A stretch of 64,000 nucleotides of DNA from Verrucomicrobiaceae bacterium (GTDB lineage Bacteria; Verrucomicrobiota; Verrucomicrobiia; Verrucomicrobiales; Verrucomicrobiaceae): positions 1-64,000 of the forward strand of contig CANGYJ010000013.1 of NCBI GenBank assembly GCA_947458455.1. The letters are read 5' to 3'. The position numbers were made by a program, and so were the translations under genes. Shown one piece after another: positions 7,901 to 15,790 of this stretch. The notes beneath the pieces are model-generated. The model did not search any database. It worked only from the letters and a program-made list of their open reading frames with translations, and was not told the origin of the DNA. The stretch's first letter is position 1; each line of letters opens with the position of its first letter.

Positions 7901-8500
7901 ATGCCCGCCAAACGCAAGACCACCATCCCGGAAGCCAGCCCCGAGGCCATTAATGAGAACCTCGGGAAGCGGGTGAAGAAGCTCCGTGGAGATCGCGGCT
8001 GGTCGTTGGAAGAGCTGGCGAACGTCAGCGGCGTGAGCCGCAGCATGCTCAGCGAGATCGAGCGCGAGAAGGCCAATCCCACGCTGACCGTCACCTTCCG
8101 CATTGCTCGTGCTTTCGGGCTCACGTTGCAGGAATTGATCGAAAGCGCCGAGGCCAGCACCTCCAAGATCCAGGTCATCCGTGCCAGTGATCGCGCTCAG
8201 GTCTTCCGAAGTGATAAACACGGCGAAATCCGCACGCTTTCGCCGCTGAATCTGGAGAAGGATGTCGAGTTTTACGAGGTCACACTCAAGCCCGGTGGTG
8301 CCCTGCGCAGCCAGCCGCATTTTGAAGGCACGCGTGAGTTTTTGACCGTCGAAGAAGGCAGCGTCCGCATCGAGTCCGATCAGGACACTGACGAACTCAC
8401 CAAAGGCGACTCCGGCACCTACCGCGCCGATGTATCCCACGCCATCATCAACACTGGCAAAAGCACCGCATTGGTGTTTTTGGTCGTTATTTATCGCTGA
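7901..8500 (+). CDS. XRE-family regulator with C-terminal cupin domain
   Basis: 199 residues. A helix-turn-helix of the Cro/CI type occupies about residues 20-78 (LGKRVKKLRGDRGWSLEELA, SGVSRSMLSEIEREKANPTL). A cupin_2 domain at about 120-199 contains the stretches PGGALRSQPHFEGTREFL and GDSGTYRADVSHAIIN. This is the architecture of regulators such as SutR and PuuR that sense small ligands through the cupin. The ligand is unknown. The gene is 48 bp after the membrane rhodanese gene on the same strand, so a link to sulfur metabolism is possible but not shown. Confidence 0.9.
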   Translation: MPAKRKTTIPEASPEAINENLGKRVKKLRGDRGWSLEELANVSGVSRSMLSEIEREKANPTLTVTFRIARAFGLTLQELIESAEASTSKIQVIRASDRAQVFRSDKHGEIRTLSPLNLEKDVEFYEVTLKPGGALRSQPHFEGTREFLTVEEGSVRIESDQDTDELTKGDSGTYRADVSHAIINTGKSTALVFLVVIYR

Positions 8501-8506
8501 TTAACC

Positions 8507-9049
8507 ATGACACGAATACTGCTCATATTGTCAATCATCACGGTTCTTCCGAGTTGCCTGATTATGCCACACTACGAAACGCTGACGGGAAAAGTCAGGG
8601 GACGTGTGGTGAATGCGAAAGGGCAGTCGGTTTCAGGAGCCATCATTGATTATCATCTGCGGAGCGACAGAATGTTGGGAACCACTGTTTCAGATTCGTC
8701 GGGCAACTTTGAGTTCGGCCCGTTCCGGCAGTGGTTTTACTTGGTTTATGTTGGCTCACCTGGTGTCTGTCCCGTTCCATACATGTTGTTGACGGACCAC
8801 GAACTGCCCGATGCATTAAAGGTGACTAATGATGGTGGCATTGCAGTTTACTGCCTTGGAGATTTCGAGACCCATAAGGAAAGGATAAAGGACAATCCTG
8901 GCTCCTCCGAGTTCGATCAACTCTCCAAAGCACGATGGGCAGGAAACCGCACGACAATAACTTTGGTGATCACTCCATTGATGCGTGACCGCCTTCCTCC
9001 TCGCAGACTATTCCATCTACCATCAGTGCCAGTTTATACGAATCGCTGA
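8507..9049 (+). CDS. Putative lipoprotein with carboxypeptidase-regulatory-like fold
   Basis: 180 residues. The start MTRILLILSIITVLPSC is a lipoprotein signal with the lipobox LPSC (Cys17). Residues about 28-85 contain GKVRGRVVNAKGQSVSGAII and a TVSDSSGNFEFGPF stretch, the usual pattern of carboxypeptidase-regulatory-like/CNA-B beta-sandwich domains. The remainder has no recognised motif. Base composition is more AT-rich than neighbouring genes, suggesting a lineage-specific or acquired gene. It starts 7 bp after the XRE-cupin stop. Confidence 0.7.
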   Translation: MTRILLILSIITVLPSCLIMPHYETLTGKVRGRVVNAKGQSVSGAIIDYHLRSDRMLGTTVSDSSGNFEFGPFRQWFYLVYVGSPGVCPVPYMLLTDHELPDALKVTNDGGIAVYCLGDFETHKERIKDNPGSSEFDQLSKARWAGNRTTITLVITPLMRDRLPPRRLFHLPSVPVYTNR

Positions 9050-9070
9050 ACGCCTTTCACCATCTCAACC

Positions 9071-11374
9071 ATGAACAACTATCTGCTCTCCATCCTTCAA
9101 TTTGGCTCACGCAAAGGCGCAAAGGCGCAAAGGTCTGAAAAGGATCGTTTCTCAAAACTTTGCGCCTTTGCGCCTTTGCGTGAGACTTTTCTGTTTCTGG
9201 CCTTCGCCTCCGTTTTGAACGCTCAAATGCCACCCGCGCTCGTCAGCGCCGAGCGAGCCAAAATCCTCGAAGGCGTGAAATCGGTGCCGAAGCTTGGTGC
9301 GCCCGGTCCGGTGGCGATTTGGGGGCAGATCGCGTTTCCGATTCTCTCGGCACCGGACAAAGACGGCGTGGAGATTGCGGTTGGAGCGGCGGCGGGTTTT
9401 CAAAAGGGTCGCGTCATTCTCTTCGGCCACAACAGCTACCTCAGCGGCGGTGAGGGCGGAGATCACGCGCAACTCCTCGCGAACTGCATCAAGTGGGCGG
9501 GCAACAAAGAGAAGCCTCGCGTGGGCCTCAAAGGCGTGAATGCCGCCGCGATGCTGAAGCAGCGTGGATTCAATGTGGAGAGCTTCGAGGCCGTGGAGAA
9601 GAAAAACCTCTCCGACTACGATGTCGTCATCGTGAACATGCAGGGCATCACCAGCGCCGAGGAAGGCGCGGCGGTGGCGGAGTATGTGAAAGGCGGCGGC
9701 GGATTCATCGGTGGCATGACGGGCTGGGCGTTTGGCCAGACGAGTGGCGGAAAAGACCTCGCAATGTCTCACGGGCTGAATCAAGCGCTGCTGCCGGCCG
9801 GTGTGGCCATCACGGACATGAGCGCGTTTGATCAACTGCGCTCCTTTGAAGCCCGCGCGGAGCTGCCGCAGTTGATGAATGCCTCTGAGGCCATTGCCGC
9901 GATCAAAAAGCAGCGTGATGGCGGGGCCTCGCTGACGGCAGAGCAGATGCGCCAGGGCACGAACGCCATTCAGATCGCCATGGCGGCGCAGCCACCGAAT
10001 CGCAGCAACTTGAAGAACGCCGTCCTCACCGCTCTCGGCAGCGCAGGGGGTGAGAGCGCCAGCCCCACGCCGCAGGCACCGCTCACAGATGCACAGCATG
10101 CCGCGCAGCGTCTGCGCCTCGGCATGGAGACGCGGGTGCTGCGGCTCGCCGCTGGTGAAGGCGTGGCACCTCATCCCGCGCATGAAGCTTTCCCCGGCAA
10201 GGTGCCTGCGAATGCGCCGCGCATCGGTGGTGAGATCGCCGTCACGCCCAGCATTCCCGGCTGGACCAGCACCGGCCTTTACGCCGTTGCGGGCGAGACG
10301 ATCACCGTCACGCTGCCGGAAAAAATGGCTGATAAAGGCTACGCCGTGCGCATCGGCTGCCACAGCGACACGCTTTACCATCTCGACAAATGGGAACGCG
10401 CTCCTGACATCACCCGCAGCGTGCCATTGACCACGGTCACGACGAAAACGGCCTCGGCCTTCGGTGGCCTCATCTACATCGAGGTGCCCGGCCGTGCGAA
10501 GGACGACGCGCCCTTCACCGCCGTCGTGCAAAACGCCGTGGCCGCGCCGCTGTTCGTGCTGGGCAATGATGACGACGCGAAGTGGAAGGAAATCCGCCAA
10601 CGCCCCGCGCCGTGGGCCGAGATGGCCTGTGACAAGCTCATCATCTCCTTCCCATCAGAAGTCGGTCGCCTCGTGAACAATCCCACCGAGCTGATGACCT
10701 TCTGGAAAAAGGTCGTCGAGGCCCAGGACGACATCGCCAACCAAGCCGCCGAGCGCACGCGGCCCGAGCGCATCGTGGCTGATGTGCAAATCAGCGCCGG
10801 TTACATGCACAGCGGCTATCCCATCATGATCCCCACCAGCGCCGCACCGGAGATGACCACGCTCACACGCCTGAAATTCCCCGGTTGGGGTTTTTATCAC
10901 GAGATCGGCCACAACCATCAGCGCGGCGATTTCACCTTCGATGGCACCGGCGAGGTCACCAACAACGTCCTCGGCATGTACTGCTACCACGAGGTGCTCA
11001 AAAAGGACTGGCTCATCGGTCACACCGCCATCACCGAGGAAGAGCGCAAAGAAAACGTGCAGAAGATCAAGAAGGCGGGCGACAAGTTCGCCCTCTGGAA
11101 GAGTTCACCCTTCCTCGCCCTCACGACCTACATCCAGCTCATTCAAGAATTCGGCTGGGAAAGCTGGCGCAAGTATCTGCACAGCTTCGCGGGCACCGAA
11201 TTCGGCCCTGCCCCCAAAGGCGATGACGAACGCCGTGACCAATTCCTCATTCGTTACTCCAAGATCACCAACAAGAACCTCGGCCCCTTCTTCGATTTCT
11301 GGGGTATCCCTGTCAGCAGCTCCGCGAAAGCAGAAGTGAGCAAGCTGGAGGCCTGGATGCCGAAGGGGCTGTGA
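9071..11374 (+). CDS. Secreted M60-family (enhancin-like) metallopeptidase
   Basis: 767 residues. The zinc site HEIGH (His610, Glu611, His614) lies in GWGFYHEIGHNHQRGDF and a downstream Glu628 (GEVTNN) fits the M60 HExGH(8-24)E pattern. Family members cleave glycoproteins such as mucins. The N-terminal ~270 residues contain a glutamine-amidotransferase-like region (RVILFGHNSYLSG, DYDVVIVNMQG, GGGGFIGGMTGWAFG), often fused to M60 in Verrucomicrobia. The hydrophobic core of the signal peptide (TFLFLAFASVLNA) is preceded by about 30 Arg/Lys-rich residues encoded by a palindromic repeat (9106-9184) lying between the ATG and the core. An export-competent start inside the repeat is not obvious, so the extended leader is probably translated. 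Confidence 0.88.
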   Translation: MNNYLLSILQFGSRKGAKAQRSEKDRFSKLCAFAPLRETFLFLAFASVLNAQMPPALVSAERAKILEGVKSVPKLGAPGPVAIWGQIAFPILSAPDKDGVEIAVGAAAGFQKGRVILFGHNSYLSGGEGGDHAQLLANCIKWAGNKEKPRVGLKGVNAAAMLKQRGFNVESFEAVEKKNLSDYDVVIVNMQGITSAEEGAAVAEYVKGGGGFIGGMTGWAFGQTSGGKDLAMSHGLNQALLPAGVAITDMSAFDQLRSFEARAELPQLMNASEAIAAIKKQRDGGASLTAEQMRQGTNAIQIAMAAQPPNRSNLKNAVLTALGSAGGESASPTPQAPLTDAQHAAQRLRLGMETRVLRLAAGEGVAPHPAHEAFPGKVPANAPRIGGEIAVTPSIPGWTSTGLYAVAGETITVTLPEKMADKGYAVRIGCHSDTLYHLDKWERAPDITRSVPLTTVTTKTASAFGGLIYIEVPGRAKDDAPFTAVVQNAVAAPLFVLGNDDDAKWKEIRQRPAPWAEMACDKLIISFPSEVGRLVNNPTELMTFWKKVVEAQDDIANQAAERTRPERIVADVQISAGYMHSGYPIMIPTSAAPEMTTLTRLKFPGWGFYHEIGHNHQRGDFTFDGTGEVTNNVLGMYCYHEVLKKDWLIGHTAITEEERKENVQKIKKAGDKFALWKSSPFLALTTYIQLIQEFGWESWRKYLHSFAGTEFGPAPKGDDERRDQFLIRYSKITNKNLGPFFDFWGIPVSSSAKAEVSKLEAWMPKGL
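9106..9184. repeat. Palindromic repeat (family A) inside the M60 signal-peptide region
   Basis: Two 27-bp arms (9106-9132 and 9158-9184) are perfect reverse complements around a 25-bp loop. Each arm is built from 8-bp units GCGCAAAG and opens with CTCAC. The element lies between the M60 start codon and its hydrophobic signal core and is read through in frame. A degenerate relative of nearly the same length lies at 24721-24797. Confidence 0.95.
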
Positions 11375-11425
11375 GATAGGTCGTGGTGAACATACCTTGC
11401 AGTTGGCACTCAAGTGCACTTGTCG

Positions 11426-11506
11426 TTCTGGAGTGCTCCAGCCCTCTGGAGCTTTCCGCAGGCCAAACGACGTTCGAAAGCGCCGGAGGTCCGGCGCACT
11501 CCAAGA
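11426..11506. repeat. Inverted repeat made of two covarying hairpins
   Basis: Arms 11426-11456 and 11476-11506 (31 bp each) are imperfect reverse complements. Each arm is itself a hairpin: CTCCAG/CTGGAG on the left, GCGCCGGA/TCCGGCGC on the right. The left and right hairpin stems differ in sequence but keep pairing, i.e. compensatory changes. It looks like a REP/BIME-type element in the gap after the M60 gene. Confidence 0.8.
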
Positions 11507-11658
11507 CGCTGACGCGAGCTTCGACAGCTTCGTGGACATTCTCCCGCCTAGGTGGTAGCTTCCGGCCGTGCGCTTAGGTCTGCTTTTGGATCTTCTCGGA
11601 GTTCTTGTTTCGCCTTTGAGGGCAGAATTCACGACGCTGTGCGGCATGGTCGCTTGGG

Positions 11659-12187
11659 GTTTGGGATGGTGATCCGCAGAATGAGTTTGGGAGTTCGACC
11701 TGGGATTACAACGCGGCTGCGGGCAGTGCGACGGACCTCGATAATGATTTTTAATTCGCGGGCAGCTATCCGGCACCCATCGGCATGGTGGCGGGGGAAC
11801 CAGCGACGAACTTTGAGCCGACGCTGGATGGCGGGAACCTGTCAGTAAGGCTGCATTTCAATCTTTCGCTCGCGCAGGCCACGAACACGGCCCGCATGCG
11901 GTTCAACATGCATCAGGTCTAGGGCGGCTGGCGGAATCCGGCGATCGATAATTACGCTGAAGGCTACGGCAGGCATTAGTTTAAGGTGTTTTGGAATGGC
12001 ACGCTGATCAAGACGGCGAATCACACGAAGGCCGACACGTTGATCGTCGAAGTCGATGCGGCGGCTTTCAATCCCGTGGTAGGAGCGAATGTGCTGGAGA
12101 TCCGGCGTGCGCCCGCACCGGCTTCCTTGCCGGATGCTGGGTGCAGTTTGATGCGCTTTCGCTGGAGCTGGATTTCAGTGGTGAGAG
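11659..12187 (+). pseudogene. Decayed gene for a secreted beta-rich protein (C-terminal part)
   Basis: The 883 bp between the M60 gene and the aldolase hold a degenerate coding stretch. In one frame it reads VWDGDPQNEFGSSTWDYN, then FAGSYPAPIGMVAGEP, LRLHFNL-type strands, FWNGTLIKTANHTKADTLIV and GANVLEIRRA. Three in-frame stops interrupt it (TAA 11752, TAG 11920, TAG 11977), and a frameshift near 12117-12135 moves the ending WVQFDALSLELDF to the next frame. This combination recalls the jelly-roll modules of exported polysaccharide-active proteins in Verrucomicrobia, but I cannot name the family. 11507-11658 holds nothing recognisable. Confidence 0.65.
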
Positions 12188-12257
12188 CTGCCAAGCGAAA
12201 ATCCACGCGAAGGGAAATGAGTTTGCTAGGCGGGCGGCCCTGCGTCATGCACGCCGC

Positions 12258-13184
12258 ATGCTGAATCTTCCTGATGCTCGTCGCCTGCACGGTCTGGTCA
12301 CTGCCACACACACGCCCTTTCACGAGGATGGTTCGTTGAATCTGGCTGAGGTGGAGAAGCAGGCGGCGTTTCTGCTTTCGAAGGGCGTGACGCAGGTGTT
12401 TATCGGCGGCAGCACGGGAGAGAGTCACTCGCTCACTTTTGAAGAGAGGCATCTGCTGACGAAATTCTGGATGGCGGTGGTGAAAGGGACGCCGATGCGG
12501 GTGATCGTGCATGTGGGGTCGAACTGTCTTTCGGATGCCAAAGATCTCGCGGAGCAGGCGGAGGATCTTGGGGCGCATGCGGTGGCGGCGCTGGCACCGA
12601 TGTATTTCAAGCCCCGCGATGTGGGCATGCTGGCGGAGACGATGGGGCAGATCGCAGCGGCGGCTCCTCAGACGCCGTTTTACTATTACGACATCCCGTT
12701 GCTGACGGGATTAAACCAGTCGATGCCGGAGTTTTTGCGTCAGGCGAAGGATCGCATTCCGAATCTCGCGGGCATCAAATTCACGAACTCGGACCTGATG
12801 GCTTATCAATACTGCCTGCGGGCAGATGAGGGGGCGTGGGATGTGCCGTTTGGCTTTGACGAGCACATGCTGGGGGCGCTGGCGATGGGTGCGAAGGGGG
12901 CGGTGGGCAGCGGGTTTAATTTTGCCGCGCCAGTTTACCTTCGCCTGATGGAGGCGTTTGCCAGGAATGATCTGGCGGCGGCTCGGGAGGAGCAGTTTCG
13001 CGGGGTGCGGATCATCAGCACGCTGGTGAATTATGGCTACATGGGCGCAGCGAAGGCGGTGATGGAGATGCTGGGCGTGGCGGTGGGGCCGCCGAGGCTG
13101 CCGAATGCGGCGCTGAGCTGCGAGCAAAAAGATCGACTGCGTGCCGAGCTGGAGGCGATGGGCTTCTTTGAATGGGTGGCGTGA
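12258..13184 (+). CDS. Dihydrodipicolinate synthase/N-acetylneuraminate lyase family aldolase
   Basis: 308 residues from the ATG at 12258; the frame is open further upstream but that part is the tail of the pseudogene. The DHDPS/NAL TIM barrel is complete: GGSTGE at 50-55 (carboxylate binding), YYYDIP with catalytic Tyr144, and the Schiff-base Lys174 in AGIKFTNSD. The YxIP and GIKxT forms are closer to N-acetylneuraminate lyases than to DapA. The reaction would be reversible cleavage of a 2-keto acid sugar such as sialic acid to pyruvate plus an aldehyde. An M60 (mucin-type) peptidase lies upstream, consistent with, but not proof of, host-glycan use. Confidence 0.85.
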   Translation: MLNLPDARRLHGLVTATHTPFHEDGSLNLAEVEKQAAFLLSKGVTQVFIGGSTGESHSLTFEERHLLTKFWMAVVKGTPMRVIVHVGSNCLSDAKDLAEQAEDLGAHAVAALAPMYFKPRDVGMLAETMGQIAAAAPQTPFYYYDIPLLTGLNQSMPEFLRQAKDRIPNLAGIKFTNSDLMAYQYCLRADEGAWDVPFGFDEHMLGALAMGAKGAVGSGFNFAAPVYLRLMEAFARNDLAAAREEQFRGVRIISTLVNYGYMGAAKAVMEMLGVAVGPPRLPNAALSCEQKDRLRAELEAMGFFEWVA

Positions 13185-13192
13185 GATGTGGG

Positions 13193-13237
13193 CACAAAAA
13201 AAACGCCGCGCTCGCTGAGGCGAACGCGGCGTAAAAA
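13193..13237 (-). terminator. Intrinsic terminator for the EF-hand gene
   Basis: On the minus strand a stem ACGCCGCG...CGCGGCGT (13225-13232 with 13203-13210), extended by a TCGC/GCGA pairing, is followed by eight Ts (complement of the A-run at 13195-13202). It lies just past the stop of the minus-strand EF-hand gene. The plus-strand side has a shorter T-tract complement (AAAAA on the other flank), so weak bidirectional use with the aldolase gene is possible. Confidence 0.85.
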
Positions 13238-13255
13238 GCCTGGAGGGGCGGAAGA

Positions 13256-13549
13256 TTATTTCTTCTTCTTGGGGGTCAGTTCTTCGAGGGACAGGGAGCC
13301 GTTCTTGTCCTTGTCCATCTTGCCGAAGCGCTCTTCGGCCTTGGCGCTGTCTTTCTTGGCCTGAGGGGAGGCAAGGAACTCTTCCTTGGAGATGGAGCCG
13401 TTGCCGTCCTTGTCGAGGTTTTTCATCATGGCCTCAGGGCTTGGTGGGGCCTTCTTCTTGCCGGCTTCGGGCTTCTTGGCGTCGCCTTCAGCGGCGTTGA
13501 CAAGGCCAGCAATGGCGAGCAGAGCGAGGGTGGTGGTGAGTGCTTTCAT
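13256..13549 (-). CDS. Small exported EF-hand protein
   Basis: 97 residues. A signal peptide (KALTTTLALLAIAGLVNA) precedes a Lys/Pro-rich linker and two EF-hand loops, DKDGNGSISKEEF and DKDKNGSLSLEEL, each with Asp/Asn/Ser/Glu at the calcium-ligand positions. The protein ends in KKKK. Small secreted EF-hand proteins of this type are frequent in PVC bacteria and probably bind calcium in the periplasm; the partner is unknown. It is a single gene with its own terminator. Confidence 0.88.
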   Translation of the reverse strand: MKALTTTLALLAIAGLVNAAEGDAKKPEAGKKKAPPSPEAMMKNLDKDGNGSISKEEFLASPQAKKDSAKAEERFGKMDKDKNGSLSLEELTPKKKK

Positions 13550-13741
13550 TTCGATGTATCTATGTTGGGTTGTGAGTTCGGCGCGGGAGTTTGGGGATCA
13601 AAGCCTGCGCTTGAGGCCGCGTTAAACGAGAGAGAGACGGTTCCGTTTCACAAAAAATGAGGCGAATTTTGCTCCTCGTCGCGCTGATGGCTCAAAGTTT
13701 GATTTTCTGGAATTCTAAGGGCGGGCCAGAAGTCGCGGCAT

Positions 13742-14116
13742 CTATTTCTCGACGGGTTTTCCGGCCGCCTCCCAGCCGCCAAAGCCGTCATCGAGGTGGA
13801 TGACCTGGGTGAAACCGAGCTTTTCGAAGGTTTTCAGAGCGCGGGAGCTACGGCCCCCGGCCTGGCAGTGGACGAGGGTGGGCTGGGATTTATCGAGCTT
13901 GGCGAGTTGCGCCTCGAAGTCGTCAGACATGATGTCGATGTTTTTGGCCCCTTTGATGTGGCCGTCTTTGAATTCTTCCGCGGTTCGCACATCGACGATG
14001 ACGGTTTTGCCTTCGGCGACGATCGTGGCGGCTTCGGCGGATTGGACGTGCTTCACCGGATCGGCGGCGAAGGTGGCGGTGGAGAGGAGGGTGAGGGCGA
14101 TGAGCAGGTTTTTCAT
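13742..14116 (-). CDS. Periplasmic single-domain rhodanese
   Basis: 124 residues. A signal peptide (KNLLIALTLLSTATFAA) is followed by a single rhodanese domain with DVRTAEEFKDGHIKGA and active-site Cys84 in the loop CQAGGR, ending in GFGGWEAAGKPVEK. It is the fourth rhodanese-type domain in the first 14 kb, but unlike the 6.4-7.9 kb cluster it is exported. It probably acts as a periplasmic sulfur carrier; the acceptor is unknown. Confidence 0.88.
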   Translation of the reverse strand: MKNLLIALTLLSTATFAADPVKHVQSAEAATIVAEGKTVIVDVRTAEEFKDGHIKGAKNIDIMSDDFEAQLAKLDKSQPTLVHCQAGGRSSRALKTFEKLGFTQVIHLDDGFGGWEAAGKPVEK

Positions 14117-14171
14117 GGAGTTGGGATGGTGGAACTGAAAATGGAGGAACTGAGAATGGCAAATGGGTGGA

Positions 14172-14699
14172 TCAGGTGGCGCAGCGGACCTCGACGGGCA
14201 TTTGAGCGAGCTTTTGATAAAGACGACGGAGGGCGAGGAGCGGCCACCAACGGTAGAGATAGATGTCGAGCGGCTTCCACATGGCTACCCAGCCGATGAT
14301 GGTGAGGCCTTCGCGGACAACAGCCTGCCAATGGACCACCGAGGGTGTGAGCAGCGTGGCACTGATCTGGCATACGATGAGGAAAAGCAGCCCGATGAGC
14401 AGGGAGATGCGGCCTTCCCGCATGAGGCGCTTCAGATCACGCAGGATCATCTGGGCACGGTACTCAAAGTAGTGCTCAATGGACTCCTGCGTGAGCTTCT
14501 GAGGATCAGCGATGCCTTCCGGCTTGCGGGCGAGATGCACGACGAGCTTCAAATCATGCTGCTTCGGATGCTCCTGCGCCCAACTGACGATGAACGCCTC
14601 CGCATCTCGATCGAGGTCCCTCTCATGGAAGGGGGAGGGGTCCATGGAATTGAACAGTTGGTTCAATTCCGTGAGCTTTACCTCGATGAGACCGGTCAT
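14172..14699 (-). CDS. Hypothetical membrane protein
   Basis: 175 residues. A charged cytoplasmic-looking N-terminal half (LIEVKLTELNQLFNSMDPSP, then DLDRDAEAFIVSWAQE) is followed by a helix with RDLKRLMREGR and two membrane segments (ISLLIGLLFLIVCQISATLL and VVREGLTIIGWVAMWKPLDI). It resembles small two-helix membrane proteins of unknown function found in many bacteria. The reverse frame is preferred over the long antisense frame because of its clear helix and membrane pattern. Confidence 0.7.
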   Translation of the reverse strand: MTGLIEVKLTELNQLFNSMDPSPFHERDLDRDAEAFIVSWAQEHPKQHDLKLVVHLARKPEGIADPQKLTQESIEHYFEYRAQMILRDLKRLMREGRISLLIGLLFLIVCQISATLLTPSVVHWQAVVREGLTIIGWVAMWKPLDIYLYRWWPLLALRRLYQKLAQMPVEVRCAT

Positions 14700-14732
14700 G
14701 GGGAAGTCAGAATGGCGTGATGAGTGAGTGCG

Positions 14733-14870
14733 GAGCGGGAAATGACGAATGGCGAATTTCGAATGATGAAGGAATGACGAAATCCGAATGCCGAAGTCGC
14801 GTCGCCGAGGTGCTACAAGACCTCGTTTAGGTTTTAGGCATTCGGACTTTTTTCGTCATTCGTCATTTGC
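14733..14870. repeat. Heptad-rich inverted repeat (family B), copy 1
   Basis: The left part is a run of 7-bp units of the type AATGACG/AATGGCG/AATTTCG. The right part (14845-14866) carries the complementary CGTCATT units. A GC-rich middle lies between. The right end overlaps the last codons of the superoxide dismutase gene, whose stop (14863-14865) lies in the repeat. The same start (GGAGCGGGAAATGACGAA) recurs at 27388-27546. Confidence 0.85.
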
Positions 14871-15582
14871 CAGCGGCTTGATGCAATTCCGCCACCTGCT
14901 TCCAGTTCACCACGTTCCACCAGGCGGCGATGTAGTCGGGGCGTTTGTTTTGATATTTCAGGTAGTAGGCGTGTTCCCAGACATCGAGGCCGAGAATGGG
15001 TGTGCCGAGGTCCTCATCAGCGACGATGCCTTTCATGAGCGGGTTGTCCTGATTGGGGGTGGAGGTGACTTTGAGCTTGCCGTCCTTGGAGACGATGAGC
15101 CAAGCCCAGCCGGAGCCGAAGCGCTTCGTTCCAGCCTCGCCGAAGAGCTTTTTGAAGTCGTCGATGCTGCCGAAGGTGCTTTGGATGGATTCGCCGAGCT
15201 TGCCTTCGGGGCCTTTCGGGCCGCTGCCAGCGGGAGCCATCCAGTTCCAGAACCAGGTGTGGTTCACATGACCGCCGCCGTTGTTGCGGACGAGCATGCG
15301 CTGAGCCTCGGGCACGGTGGAGAGATCGGAGATGATGGCCAGGGGATCGGTTTGAGCCACGCTGGCGGCTTTGAGCGCATCGCCGAGGTTCTTGACATAG
15401 GCGGCGTGGTGTTTGCCGTGATGGATGCCCATCGTGACGGCGTCGATATGCGGCTCCAGCGCCTCGGGGGCGTATGGCAGGGCGGCCTGGGTCAAATCGA
15501 GGGCGGCTTGGCTGCTGGTGGGGACGAGCAGTGAGGCGGCGGCGGTGGAAGCGGTGGTGGTGAGGAAGGTGCGGCGGTTCAT
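14863..15582 (-). CDS. Exported superoxide dismutase, Mn/Fe family (Mn-type signature)
   Basis: 239 residues. A Tat signal ([20 protein letters not shown]) is unusual for this normally cytoplasmic enzyme and suggests export. Metal ligands are visible: His54 in [12 protein letters not shown], a His in NHTWFW, and the Asp/His pair in [20 protein letters not shown] and STPNQDNP are Mn-type rather than Fe-type signatures. It would convert superoxide to oxygen and hydrogen peroxide in the periplasm. The last codons and stop lie in a family B repeat, so the C-terminus may have been altered by it. Confidence 0.92.
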   Translation of the reverse strand: MNRRTFLTTTASTAAASLLVPTSSQAALDLTQAALPYAPEALEPHIDAVTMGIHHGKHHAAYVKNLGDALKAASVAQTDPLAIISDLSTVPEAQRMLVRNNGGGHVNHTWFWNWMAPAGSGPKGPEGKLGESIQSTFGSIDDFKKLFGEAGTKRFGSGWAWLIVSKDGKLKVTSTPNQDNPLMKGIVADEDLGTPILGLDVWEHAYYLKYQNKRPDYIAAWWNVVNWKQVAELHQAAGK

Positions 15583-15790
15583 GGGGTGGGTGGTGTGTGT
15601 GAAGAGGATACGAAGGTCGAGCCAGCGATGTCACGGTCTATTTTCGGAACGGAATCTGGAGTCGCGGAGTGATGGCGAATTGGGGTGATGGGGTTTTCAC
15701 CACTCCTTCGAGTCCCAATGGATTTCCGACTTGGGACGTGCATTCCCAAGCTGGAGTGATAACCTCCGCCCCGAACCCTCCCCCACCTGA

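Noticed and set aside
11752-11979. Stop-codon readthrough or recoding in the 11.7-12.2 kb frame
   Set aside because: Both TAA and TAG occur with an additional frameshift. Decay is simpler and no recoding signal is seen.
15583-15790. Gap between SOD and OmpA-like genes
   Set aside because: No frame, hairpin or promoter convincing enough to report was found.
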